Program-made: the position numbers and the translations under genes | The notes under the pieces: model-generated | Seen by the model: only the letters and a program-made list of their open reading frames with translations | Told to the model about the DNA's origin: nothing | The model's database searches: none | Origin: an uncultured Clostridia bacterium | GTDB taxonomy: Bacteria; Bacillota; Clostridia; TANB77; CAG-465 | Direction of reading: 5' to 3' | DNA: 37,484 nt | NCBI GenBank assembly: GCA_934130325.1 | Contig: CAKOYA010000010.1 | Span: forward strand, 1-37,484 | Shown here: piece after piece, positions 14,744 to 23,607 of the stretch | Position numbering within the stretch: position 1 is the first letter of the stretch | Layout: the number at the start of each line of letters is the position of its first letter

Positions 14744-17002
14744 TTAACCTAAAAAAGTTGGATTTTTCACAACATTCATTGTAACATTAATATTAGATAT
14801 CTTATTATACATAGCTAATTTGCTGTACAACAATCTATATAAAGAAGATGAAACCTTTGTTTTAAGGATTATATTTATTCGATACTTATTATTAATTTTT
14901 TGAACAAATGGTTTCCTTGGTGAAAACACTTTATACATATTTTTATTATTAGAAGCTAATATATCATACATTTTATTAGACATTTCTTTTACTAAAAAAG
15001 GATTCTTAGATACAAATTCAAATAAAAAAATATCTATAAAAGGTGGATATTCACATCTTTTTCTAAATTCTATTTCTTCTTTATAAAATCCTGTATATTC
15101 ATTCTTTAGAACATTTTGTAAAATATAATTTTCAGGATCTGCAGTTTGAATATATACCCTTCCTTTTTTTTCTGCCCTTCCTGCTCTTCCTGCCACCTGG
15201 GAAATATTTGAAAAGGCTTTTTCAGAAGCTGAAAAATCGTTTATGGCAATTAAAGAATCTGCACCAATTATTCCAACCAGACTAACGTTTGCTATATCGT
15301 GACCTTTACTTATCATTTGTGTTCCTATTAAAACATCTGCTTCACCATTTTTAAAACTTTCCAATATGTTACGATGTGCATCCTTTGTTATAGTACTATC
15401 CTTATCCATTCTAAGAGTTTTTATATCTGGATATATTGAATGCAGTTCTTCCTCTAATTTTTGGGTTCCTATTACGCTACTGCTTAAATTTGTACCACCA
15501 CAATTTGGACATATAGTAGTGTTTTTTTCAACATATGAGCAATAATGGCATAAAAGCAAATTATTATTTTTATGATATGTTAATGCGACATCACAATTTG
15601 GACATTTAAAAATATTAGAGCATTCTTTACATGTCAAATACGATGTGTACCCCCTCCTATTTAAAAACAACATCGTTTGCTCATGATTTTTTAAGTTAAT
15701 TAAAATTTCTTCCTTTAATTTGTCTGATATAATGCCAAAATTTCCGTTTATCTTTTCATTTCTAATATCTATTAATTCCACACTTGGAAGAGTTGCACCA
15801 CTTGGCCTATTTTTCATTTCTATAAGTTCAATTTCACCATGTAATGCATTGTAAAATGTATCAATCTGTGGAGTAGCTGATCCAAGCAAAAGTACCGCAT
15901 TATTTTCCTTGCAAATATATGATGCTATTTCTTTAGTAGAATATTTTGGTGTACTTTGAGAATAATAACTACTATCATGTTCCTCATCAATTATTACCAG
16001 GCCTAATTTATCAAGTGGCGCAAATATCGCTGAGCGAGCACCAATTACAATATCAACTTTACCATCCTTTATCCTTTTATATTCTTCTTTCCTTTTGGAA
16101 ATAGTCATTTTACTATGTAAAACTGCTACGTTATTTCCAAATCTAGAAACAAATCTACTTACTGTTTGAAAAGTAAGGGATATCTCTGGAACTAATACAA
16201 TTGCTTTTTTACCTTGAGCTAATACACTTTCTAAAACTTGTAAATATACCTCAGTTTTTCCACTTCCCGTTACACCAAAAAGCAAACATTGCTTATATTT
16301 TTCTTCAAAAACATTATATAATATTTTTTCAATAGCATTTTTTTGTTCCATTGTAGGCTTTTTCTTTACTGTTGGCTTTACATTGTATTCACCTAAAACA
16401 TCGGGTTCTGGTGTAAATTTTTCAAATGCTATGTATCCATTCTTTTCTAATGTTTTAAGTATTGATCTTGATACACCTAATCCTTCTATTATATCACTTA
16501 CTAAAACAATTCCCTCTTCTACTAAAAAATTTAACACCCTAATTTGTTTTGCACTTTTTATAACATCATTTTCTATATCTTGATGCACCTTTGCTTCATC
16601 TTTTACAAGAATGACTCTTACTAATTGCCTAGTATTTATATTTTTACTTGCAGACTTTGAAGATGTACCAGGTGGTAACATCAACTTTAATGCATCATAA
16701 ACATTGCAAAAATAAATGTATGACATATACTTTGCAAGCTTTAGTCTTTTTTCATCTATGTATGATACTTCATCTAGAATTGTTAAAATATCTTTTAATT
16801 TGTAATCTTTCTTTTCATCTTTTCCTGTCTTTTCTTTTTCTATTTTAACAACAATACCTTCTGTAGTATTCTTTCCTTTACCAAAACTTACCTCTACTCT
16901 TTTACCAAGTTCGATGTCTGGTAAGAGTTCTTCTGGAATGTTGTAATCATATACTCTATTTAAGCTTTTTACATTTGTATTTATAAGGACTTTTGCTATC
17001 AT
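14744..17002 (-). CDS. priA: Primosomal replication-restart helicase PriA
   Basis: 752 residues from the ATG at 17002, which has GAGG 9 bases before it and matches the family start (MIAKVLINT); the longer frame upstream is hydrophobic and spurious. The N-terminal 3'-DNA-binding domain is followed by the helicase core with Walker A GVTGSGKTEVY, DEEH box (IIDEEHDSSYY), GSATPQ, and the zinc clusters CKECSNIFKCPNC and CHYC ... CPNCGG. GTQMISKGHD and QVAGRAGRAEKKG are helicase motifs V and VI. PriA reloads DnaB at stalled forks. It has its own promoter, with a leader of only about 13 nt. Confidence 0.95.
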   Translation of the reverse strand: MIAKVLINTNVKSLNRVYDYNIPEELLPDIELGKRVEVSFGKGKNTTEGIVVKIEKEKTGKDEKKDYKLKDILTILDEVSYIDEKRLKLAKYMSYIYFCNVYDALKLMLPPGTSSKSASKNINTRQLVRVILVKDEAKVHQDIENDVIKSAKQIRVLNFLVEEGIVLVSDIIEGLGVSRSILKTLEKNGYIAFEKFTPEPDVLGEYNVKPTVKKKPTMEQKNAIEKILYNVFEEKYKQCLLFGVTGSGKTEVYLQVLESVLAQGKKAIVLVPEISLTFQTVSRFVSRFGNNVAVLHSKMTISKRKEEYKRIKDGKVDIVIGARSAIFAPLDKLGLVIIDEEHDSSYYSQSTPKYSTKEIASYICKENNAVLLLGSATPQIDTFYNALHGEIELIEMKNRPSGATLPSVELIDIRNEKINGNFGIISDKLKEEILINLKNHEQTMLFLNRRGYTSYLTCKECSNIFKCPNCDVALTYHKNNNLLLCHYCSYVEKNTTICPNCGGTNLSSSVIGTQKLEEELHSIYPDIKTLRMDKDSTITKDAHRNILESFKNGEADVLIGTQMISKGHDIANVSLVGIIGADSLIAINDFSASEKAFSNISQVAGRAGRAEKKGRVYIQTADPENYILQNVLKNEYTGFYKEEIEFRKRCEYPPFIDIFLFEFVSKNPFLVKEMSNKMYDILASNNKNMYKVFSPRKPFVQKINNKYRINIILKTKVSSSLYRLLYSKLAMYNKISNINVTMNVVKNPTFLG

Positions 17003-17021
17003 ATTTTTTAACCTCAAAATT

Positions 17022-17050
17022 ATTATACGAAACATTAGTTTGAAAGTCAA
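17022..17050 (-). promoter_or_regulatory. Sigma-A promoter of priA
   Basis: -35 TTGACT (17045-17050), 17-bp spacer, -10 TATAAT (17022-17027). The predicted start of transcription near 17015 leaves a very short leader before the ATG at 17002. Confidence 0.82.
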
Positions 17051-17088
17051 CAACAAACTTATTAAAAATGTAATTAAAAGACAAAATA

Positions 17089-17128
17089 AATCCAAGTCAT
17101 TAATTTAAATTTATCAATAACTCGGATT
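17089..17128 (-). terminator. Terminator after the phosphohexomutase gene
   Basis: AATCCGAGT / ACTTGGATT stem (one G-U pair) with a 22-nt loop, followed on the minus strand by TTATTTTG. It lies between the mutase stop and the priA promoter. Confidence 0.6.
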
Positions 17129-17133
17129 TTATA

Positions 17134-18516
17134 TTATTTACATTCTTCTATATATTTATTAACCACATCTAAAAATTCTTTTTTCATTTCCTCTAATCTT
17201 TCATTAGTTTCAGCTTCAAATCTAATAGTAAGCTTTGGAGATGTATTAGACATTCTAATTATTGCGAATCCATCATCAAATTCTGGTCTTGCTCCGTCAA
17301 TTACAGAAGTATTATACCCTTTGTTTATACAATATTCTTTTACTTTTTCAACTATTTTAGCTTTACTTTCCTCAGAAACTGTTATTTTTAATACTGGTGT
17401 AGAATAATACTTTTTTAAAGTAGATTCAATTTGTGCAAGTGTTTTTGTTTCATTATCTAATACTTCAATCATTCTAAGCCCAGCATAAATTCCATCGTCA
17501 AAACCATAAAATTTATCCTTAAAGAATGTATGGCCGGATATTTCTCCGCCAAAAAGTAATCCTTCTTTCAACATTTCTCTTTTTATATATGAATTTCCTG
17601 TTTTATATACTTTAGGTTCTCCACCATTTTTTCTTATTTCATCAGATAATGTTTTAGAGCAACTAACATCAAACATTATTCCTTTAACATTTACTGTAGG
17701 TAAAATATACTTACTCATAATGGCCATATAATAATCACTAGATATTACTTTACCTTCATTATCAACACATCCAACTCTATCTGAATCACCATCAAATGCT
17801 ACACCTATATCTGCACCTAATTCTATCACCTTATTTTGCAAATCTACCATGTTTTCAGCTTCTGCAGGATCCGGATGATGATTTGGAAAATCAGGATCAC
17901 TATCACAATATATATATGTAACGTCTAAATTCAACTTGTCAAATATATCTTTTACTACAATAGAACTAGTACCGTTTCCAGCATCTACTACTACCTTTAG
18001 TCTATTTTTAAAGTTGAACTTTGAAACTAACATATCAACATATTTTTCTTTAATATCTATAGTTTCAACTGTTCCCTTTCCATTAATAAACTCCCCATCT
18101 AACACAAAATCCCTAAACTCGGTTATTTCATCACCACATATTTCTCCTTTTTCATCAAATGCTATTTTAAATCCATTATATTCCTTAGGATTATGACTTG
18201 CTGTAACCATTATTCCAGCTCTTATATTAAACATTTCATTAGCATAATATAACATTGGGCTTGTGACAAGTCCTAAATATATAACATTTACACCAGTAGA
18301 TATTATCCCCTCAATTAATGCTTTAGATAAAGGTTTTGAAGATAATCTATTATCCTCACCAATTATTACTTTATCAGTATTATAATTATTAATTAAATAT
18401 GTTCCATAAGCCTTCCCGATTGTGTATGCTGTACTCTCAAACAAATCTTCATTATATATTCCTCTTATATCATATCCCCTAAATATATGTTTATTTATAT
18501 TTCTTGTAATTTCCAT
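17134..18516 (-). CDS. Phosphomannomutase/phosphoglucomutase
   Basis: 460 residues with all four hexomutase signatures: the phosphoserine loop TASHNP (about 105-110), the metal-binding loop FDGDSDRVG, the sugar-recognition loop GGEISGH, and the phosphate-binding C-terminal R-x-S-N-T-x-P-x-L-T-I-R-F. FRGYDIRGIY is the N-terminal family mark. It interconverts hexose-6- and hexose-1-phosphates for sugar-nucleotide synthesis. The ATG at 18516 lacks an adjacent ribosome site; AAAGGTGGTG lies upstream of a hairpin (18523-18560) that ends 6 bases before the start. Substrate preference (mannose or glucose) cannot be settled from motifs. Confidence 0.9.
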   Translation of the reverse strand: MEITRNINKHIFRGYDIRGIYNEDLFESTAYTIGKAYGTYLINNYNTDKVIIGEDNRLSSKPLSKALIEGIISTGVNVIYLGLVTSPMLYYANEMFNIRAGIMVTASHNPKEYNGFKIAFDEKGEICGDEITEFRDFVLDGEFINGKGTVETIDIKEKYVDMLVSKFNFKNRLKVVVDAGNGTSSIVVKDIFDKLNLDVTYIYCDSDPDFPNHHPDPAEAENMVDLQNKVIELGADIGVAFDGDSDRVGCVDNEGKVISSDYYMAIMSKYILPTVNVKGIMFDVSCSKTLSDEIRKNGGEPKVYKTGNSYIKREMLKEGLLFGGEISGHTFFKDKFYGFDDGIYAGLRMIEVLDNETKTLAQIESTLKKYYSTPVLKITVSEESKAKIVEKVKEYCINKGYNTSVIDGARPEFDDGFAIIRMSNTSPKLTIRFEAETNERLEEMKKEFLDVVNKYIEECK

Positions 18517-18522
18517 ATAATA

Positions 18523-18560
18523 AAAGGTAATAAATACGTTAATTTTGTACTATTACCTTT
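18523..18560 (-). promoter_or_regulatory. Hairpin between ribosome site and start codon of the mutase gene
   Basis: Perfect 10-bp arms AAAGGTAATA and TATTACCTTT with an 18-nt loop. On the message AGGTGGTG (about 18563-18570) comes directly before the hairpin and the ATG 6 bases after it. Folding would bring the two close together. It could instead act as a weak attenuator, since U/A-rich sequence follows. Confidence 0.6.
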
Positions 18561-18574
18561 GCACCACCTTTCTT

Positions 18575-19135
18575 CTAATTTTTAAGCCATATATTGTATC
18601 TTTCTATTACTTTGTCACACACAACATCAGGAGTAATATCAGTTGTGTCAATTACTAAATCATAATTAGACATATCATCTCTATTTACTCCATAAGTTTT
18701 AAACCATCTAGTATTTTCTTCATTATGTCTGTATATAATCTTTTGCCTTGTTTCCTCAATAGTTTCAAAATTTTCGCTATCTTTTCTGCTTACATCATTA
18801 AACACTCTCTTAGATGCGACATCAATATCAACTTTTAAATATACTTTAAAAGATTCAGGTACAGCATACCAGCCAAGTTTTGCATCTATTACTAAATTAT
18901 CATGACTAGCCGCATATTCACTAGCACTCTTTTCAATTTGTCTATCTAGTTCTTCGTGTTCATTTAAATACTGTTGAAATTTGACTATATCCATTCCCAT
19001 TTCTTTTGCAATTTTTCTTGCATATTGACCATTTCTATAAATCTCATATCCAAGTTTCTTATTAAGATTATTTGCTAAAGTTCCTTGTCCACTTGCATGA
19101 TCTCCAGCTATTGTAATAATATGCTTTTTTGCCAT
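18575..19135 (-). CDS. Cytidylate-kinase-like P-loop protein
   Basis: 186 residues. ITIAGDHASGQGTLANNLNK is a nucleotide-kinase P-loop, but the usual Walker lysine (G-K-G/S-T) is Gln (S-G-Q-G-T). YRNGQYARKIAKEMGMDIVK, D-A-K-L-G-W and the lid-like RKDSENFETIEETRQKIIYR follow the pattern of the Cytidylate_kin2 group of short CMP kinases. The protein lies 5 bases after rpoZ. With the catalytic lysine replaced, normal phosphoryl transfer is uncertain; a variant family with Gln is possible. AGGAG precedes the ATG. Confidence 0.7.
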   Translation of the reverse strand: MAKKHIITIAGDHASGQGTLANNLNKKLGYEIYRNGQYARKIAKEMGMDIVKFQQYLNEHEELDRQIEKSASEYAASHDNLVIDAKLGWYAVPESFKVYLKVDIDVASKRVFNDVSRKDSENFETIEETRQKIIYRHNEENTRWFKTYGVNRDDMSNYDLVIDTTDITPDVVCDKVIERYNIWLKN

Positions 19136-19140
19136 AAAAA

Positions 19141-19404
19141 TTACTCCTTAATAATATCATTTTTTGTGTCAACTATGTCATTTTGTATGTCAGGTTCTAC
19201 AACATATTGACCATTCTTTTTTACATATACTTTCTCTTCAGCTATTTCTTCAGATGCAATATCTACAGCATCTCTAATATCATCGCTACCTTCTATAACT
19301 CTTCTTTTTTCTATAGTTCTAGCTCTTTTAGCAATAGCTAAAGCTGTTTCATATCTGTTTCCTACTTTAGGCATTATTTCACTTACATTTGGTTTTGATA
19401 ACAT
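19141..19404 (-). CDS. rpoZ: RNA polymerase omega subunit
   Basis: 87 residues. MLSKPNVSEIMPKVGNRYET then ALAIAKRARTIE is the omega signature (P ... K-V-G-N-R-Y-x-x-A ... A-K-R-A-R). The acidic helix EEIAEEKVYV follows, with a short divergent tail. Omega helps assemble beta-prime. AAAGGGGG lies 9 bases before the ATG and a promoter lies upstream. Likely heads the rpoZ-kinase-mutase operon. Confidence 0.9.
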   Translation of the reverse strand: MLSKPNVSEIMPKVGNRYETALAIAKRARTIEKRRVIEGSDDIRDAVDIASEEIAEEKVYVKKNGQYVVEPDIQNDIVDTKNDIIKE

Positions 19405-19434
19405 CTAAAATTTCCCCCTTTAATACACTTAAAT

Positions 19435-19463
19435 ATTTTATCATAAATTTTTAAAATTTACAA
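19435..19463 (-). promoter_or_regulatory. Promoter of the rpoZ operon
   Basis: -35 TTGTAA (19458-19463), 17 bp, -10 TAAAAT (19435-19440), about 31 bases before the rpoZ start. Confidence 0.55.
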
Positions 19464-19516
19464 TACCCAAAATAAATCATAACTATGCTATAAAAATCAT
19501 ATCTATGTTTAATATT

Positions 19517-20389
19517 TTAAAATTCAATAATTGTAGTAATACCACAAGGCAAGAATGTATCTTTATTTTTCTGTTTTAAGCCAATTTCATCAAAGTAAAT
19601 CCTTGAGATACCATGATTACTAAATGTACAATTTGCCACATTTTTTATTATTGTACCAGAAAGTCCCCCTGTATAGGTATTTATAATTACAAATAGTGGA
19701 TCTTTACTCAAAAGTTCTGAACAAAGTAAAAGTAAATTATATAAATCCTTTTCTATGCTCCATACTTCGCCGTTTTTTCCTCTACCATATGATGGTGGGT
19801 CCATAATAATTACATCATACTTATTTCCTCTTCTTATTTCTCTTTTAACAAACTTTATAACGTCATCTACTATAAATCTAATAGGTTTATCTTTTAGTCC
19901 ACTTAATATACAATTTTCTTTTGCCCAATTTGTCATACCTTGTGAAGAATCAACATGACATACTTTTGCTCCTGCATACGCTGCTGCAATTGTTGCGCCC
20001 CCAGTATATGCAAAAAGATTTAATACACTTACATCTTTTCCATTTTTTACATTTTTTTCAATATTTTCTATTATATAGTCCCAATTAGTTGACTGTTCTG
20101 GAAAAAGACCTGTATGTTTAAACCCCATTGTTTTTATATTAAATCTTAATTTTCCATAACAAATTTTCCAATTACCCGGAATTTTTTTTAATATCTGCCA
20201 GTGGCCCCCTCCGCTATTACTACGAATATATCTAGCGTGAGCTCTTTCCCACATTTTAGGATTTGTTTTTTCTTTCCATATAATTTGTGGATCAGGTCTT
20301 ATTAAAATATATTCTCCCCACTTTTCTAATTTTTCTCCATCTGCCATATCTAACAGTTCATAATCTTTTAGTTTATTGCTATAACGCAT
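19517..20389 (-). CDS. Class I SAM-dependent rRNA methyltransferase (RlmI/RlmK-like)
   Basis: 290 residues. VLNLFAYTGGATIAAAYAGA is the SAM-binding glycine loop with the RlmI/RlmL-K N-L-F-A/S-Y-T-G mark; IIMDPPSYGRGKNGEVW is the catalytic D-P-P-S-Y motif. LFPEQSTNWDYI matches the family G-x-F-x-E-Q ... W block. There is no PUA domain at the N-terminus, so it is shorter than RlmI. Related enzymes methylate 23S rRNA; the exact base is unknown. It is divergent from ylbJ with only 40 bases between start codons. Confidence 0.82.
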   Translation of the reverse strand: MRYSNKLKDYELLDMADGEKLEKWGEYILIRPDPQIIWKEKTNPKMWERAHARYIRSNSGGGHWQILKKIPGNWKICYGKLRFNIKTMGFKHTGLFPEQSTNWDYIIENIEKNVKNGKDVSVLNLFAYTGGATIAAAYAGAKVCHVDSSQGMTNWAKENCILSGLKDKPIRFIVDDVIKFVKREIRRGNKYDVIIMDPPSYGRGKNGEVWSIEKDLYNLLLLCSELLSKDPLFVIINTYTGGLSGTIIKNVANCTFSNHGISRIYFDEIGLKQKNKDTFLPCGITTIIEF

Positions 20390-20429
20390 AATAACACTCC
20401 TTTTTTCATAATAATTAATAGGTGTTTAA

Positions 20430-21590
20430 ATGAAAATATATAAAATTTATAATAAAAAAAGCATACTAAAAATATTTCTCTTTATAACTACTCTTTTTAT
20501 ATTACTTACATTTTCAAAGCAAAATTTCAACTCAGTAAAAAAGAGTACAGAATTATTTATAAATAACATATTTCCCTCACTATTTCCTTTTTTTCTTTTT
20601 AGTGAACTTATATTAAATTCTAACATAATTGAATTATTAGTACAATACTTTGGAAATATAATATCAAAAATATTTAAAATAGACAAAAATGCTACTTCTG
20701 CTATTATTATTGGATTTTTCTGCGGCTATCCAATGGGGGCAAAAGTAGTATCAGAACTTTATGAAAAACATAAAATTTCCTATATAGAAGCTAAAAGGCT
20801 TTTAATGTTTGTTAATAATTGTAATCCTATTTTTATAATATCAACAATAGGCATAAGCATATTTAACAATAATACAATAGGTTATATATTACTATTTTCT
20901 CATTTTATAAGTTCGATTATAATGGGAATCTTAAGCAAAAAAGTAATACCTAAAAAAATATATAACAATATAACTAAAAAAAATGCAAGTATTATTGAAA
21001 ATAATTACACAATTAAAAAAAGTATATCATTTTTTCAAACAATAAAAACAGCTATTTTAAATTCATTTCTTACTCTTATAAATATTTTTGGATTTATAAT
21101 AATATTTAATTTAATATTTGATATACTGAGTACACTTTTGAATAATTTAGGACTTAATTATAACATAATATGCTTTATCTCTGGAATATTTGAAGTTACC
21201 AGAGGATGTATAAGTTTTGCAAGCTCTTGCCCATATATTGTCCTAAAAATATGTACTATATCATTTTTATTAGGATTTAGTGGACTATGTATATTATGTC
21301 AAATTTATTCTTGTATATATAAAAATGGATTCAAATTCAAATTCTTACTAATTTGTAAATTTTTACAGGGGGGGATATCATCAATCATTACATATATTTT
21401 AGTAAGCTTAATAAATATAAATAATACAAACATAATAAATGTATTTAATAATTTTTATAGTGACTTGACGTATTCTGATTATATTAATTATATACAAACT
21501 ACATACTTAAATTCAATTTTAATAACATTATCCCTTTTAATTATATTTGTAATTTTCTATACTTTATTTCATAAAGAAAAGATTAAATAA
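20430..21590 (+). CDS. ylbJ: Sporulation integral membrane protein YlbJ
   Basis: 386 residues with eight or more hydrophobic segments. The blocks FINNIFPSLFPFFLFSEL, IIGFFCGYPMGAKVVSELYE and FVNNCNPIFIISTIGISIF are the YlbJ/nucleoside-recognition (GATE) signatures. In Bacillus subtilis ylbJ is sigma-E dependent and needed for spore cortex formation, so this supports a spore-forming lineage. AGGTG precedes the ATG. It contains a normal in-frame TCT GGA ATA (21180-21188), the same context that is disrupted in spoVB. A two-way terminator separates it from the convergent penicillin-binding protein gene. Confidence 0.88.
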   Translation: MKIYKIYNKKSILKIFLFITTLFILLTFSKQNFNSVKKSTELFINNIFPSLFPFFLFSELILNSNIIELLVQYFGNIISKIFKIDKNATSAIIIGFFCGYPMGAKVVSELYEKHKISYIEAKRLLMFVNNCNPIFIISTIGISIFNNNTIGYILLFSHFISSIIMGILSKKVIPKKIYNNITKKNASIIENNYTIKKSISFFQTIKTAILNSFLTLINIFGFIIIFNLIFDILSTLLNNLGLNYNIICFISGIFEVTRGCISFASSCPYIVLKICTISFLLGFSGLCILCQIYSCIYKNGFKFKFLLICKFLQGGISSIITYILVSLININNTNIINVFNNFYSDLTYSDYINYIQTTYLNSILITLSLLIIFVIFYTLFHKEKIK

Positions 21591-21603
21591 TATAATTATA
21601 TAT

Positions 21604-21632
21604 ATGCCATCAGTTTACTTTCCTGATGGCAT
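21604..21632. terminator. Bidirectional terminator between ylbJ and the PBP pair
   Basis: 10-bp perfect stem ATGCCATCAG / CTGATGGCAT with a 9-nt loop and T/A-rich flanks on both sides, between two convergent genes. Confidence 0.8.
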
Positions 21633-21644
21633 TATATTAGTATA

Positions 21645-23582
21645 CTATATTAAGCTTTTTACCTCTTTATCTTTAACGATTTCATTCATTACCGTGTTAA
21701 ATAACTTCATTGATGTATATGGATAAGTTCCAATTTTTCTTGTTCCAATTGTTTTTGGAGTATCATACCCATTCCAGCACGCAATAGTATAATACGGTGT
21801 ATATCCACAAAACCACTGGTCTTTGTCATCATTAGTATTTCCTGTTTTGCCAGCAACTGGCATATTTCCTATTTTTATATTTCCTGCACCTGTCCCATAT
21901 GTCACAGTATCTTGAAGACAAGTTGTAAGCATATTAGCAGTAGTTTTCTTCATTGCTCTTTTTGGTGAATAATTTGTATATAAAACTTGTTTACCATTTT
22001 TATCTAATACTTTAGTATAAAATTTAGGTACATTATAGTCACCACCATTTGCAATTGTTGCATATGCACTAGCCATTTCTAAAGGAGTAACTCCATTTGT
22101 TAATCCCCCAAGCGATAGTGGTGCTATATCTATATCAGAAAAAGTTAAACTTTTTAATCCACAGCTTCTTGCAAAATTATATGCATATTCTTTATCAACT
22201 AGCATATTTGCCCTTATCGCAGGTATATTCATAGAAAGAGCTATTGCTTGTCTAACGCTTACATTTCCTCTAAAATATCCGTAATAATTTTTAGGACTCC
22301 AATTTCCAATTGTAAGAGGTGTATCTTGTAAAACAGATGTTGGAGTTAAAAGTCCTTTTTCAAATGCAGGTCCGTATGCCCCTATTGGTTTCATACAGGA
22401 ACCAGGCTGTCTATAACTTTGTGTAGCCCTATTTAAAACAAGGTTTCCACTTTTTTCATTTGCCCCACCGGATATACCTAATACATATCCAGAAGATTGA
22501 TCCATTACAACCATGGCTGATTGCATAAAATCTCCATCTGAATCTGTGTAAAATAACTCTGAATTACTGTATGCATTGTCTATTGCATCTTGAACTGTCC
22601 TATCCATTGTTGTATAAATTTTATAACCACTCGTATATACACATTTTTTTGCTTCTTCGTATGATATATTTTTGGAATTTTTTAAATCATCAATAACCTG
22701 TGTGATGGCGGCATCAACAAAATATGATTTTATATTATTGCCTAAGTAACCTTTATTAAAATTAACTTTTTCACTTTTAGCAAGTTCATAAGCTTCATTT
22801 GAGATCATATTAAGCTCTAGCATTTTATTTAAGACAATATCCCTTCTTTTAAGTAGTTTATTTCTAGTTTCACTAGAAGTAAAAGGATTTGTATTTTCAG
22901 GTGATTGTATTGCAGCTGCCAAAATTGCACTCTCTGACAAACTTAAATCACTTACTGATTTATTAAAAAAGGTTCTAGAGGCTACTTCAACACCATATGC
23001 ACCTTCTCCAAAGTAAACAGTATTGGCATAAGTTTCAAATATATATTCTTTACTATATTTACTTTCTAAAGTAGCCGCTCTATACCATTCCCTAGACTTT
23101 CTAGATATGGTTGTTTCATTATCGAAAGTTACATTTTTTACTAATTGCTGTGTTATTGTACTTCCACCATAACTTGAATTTCCGTCATTTTTTATATATG
23201 TTAAAATTGCACCACTAGTCCTTTTTATATCAATTCCATTATGTTCAAAAAATCTTTCATCTTCTATTGCAACTATTGCATTAACTAAATTTTTTGGAAT
23301 ATTTTCATATTGCACATGTATTCTATTTTCTAATCCATATATTTGATCAATAAGATTTGAATCTTTATCATATATAAATGTTGTAAGTGACATTTGACTT
23401 AAAGTTTTGCCATTTAATAAGTCTTCAGTATCTTCTGAGTTTGAAAATACTACATCAATTCCAACAGCAATTACTACCGTAACCATAGCTACAAAAACTA
23501 AACTTACAATACATCTAATTGCCTTATATTTTTTAATATTATAACTTTGTATTTTTGCTACATTTTTTTCTACATTTTTCAT
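21645..23582 (-). CDS. Class A penicillin-binding protein (second of tandem pair)
   Basis: 645 residues. A short cytoplasmic tail and one membrane segment (about 24-45) are followed by the GT51 glycosyltransferase domain with EDERFFEHNGID and YGGSTITQQLVKN, then a transpeptidase domain with SxxK (S-C-M-K in QPGSCMKP), SxN (S-M-N) and KTG (AGKTGNTNDDKDQW). It polymerises and cross-links peptidoglycan outside the membrane. It is 25 bases downstream of a close paralogue with the same domain order and almost the same motifs, a clear tandem duplication. No promoter is evident between the two. Confidence 0.93.
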   Translation of the reverse strand: MKNVEKNVAKIQSYNIKKYKAIRCIVSLVFVAMVTVVIAVGIDVVFSNSEDTEDLLNGKTLSQMSLTTFIYDKDSNLIDQIYGLENRIHVQYENIPKNLVNAIVAIEDERFFEHNGIDIKRTSGAILTYIKNDGNSSYGGSTITQQLVKNVTFDNETTISRKSREWYRAATLESKYSKEYIFETYANTVYFGEGAYGVEVASRTFFNKSVSDLSLSESAILAAAIQSPENTNPFTSSETRNKLLKRRDIVLNKMLELNMISNEAYELAKSEKVNFNKGYLGNNIKSYFVDAAITQVIDDLKNSKNISYEEAKKCVYTSGYKIYTTMDRTVQDAIDNAYSNSELFYTDSDGDFMQSAMVVMDQSSGYVLGISGGANEKSGNLVLNRATQSYRQPGSCMKPIGAYGPAFEKGLLTPTSVLQDTPLTIGNWSPKNYYGYFRGNVSVRQAIALSMNIPAIRANMLVDKEYAYNFARSCGLKSLTFSDIDIAPLSLGGLTNGVTPLEMASAYATIANGGDYNVPKFYTKVLDKNGKQVLYTNYSPKRAMKKTTANMLTTCLQDTVTYGTGAGNIKIGNMPVAGKTGNTNDDKDQWFCGYTPYYTIACWNGYDTPKTIGTRKIGTYPYTSMKLFNTVMNEIVKDKEVKSLI

Positions 23583-23607
23583 ACAAAATCTCTCCCTAAT
23601 AATTAAT

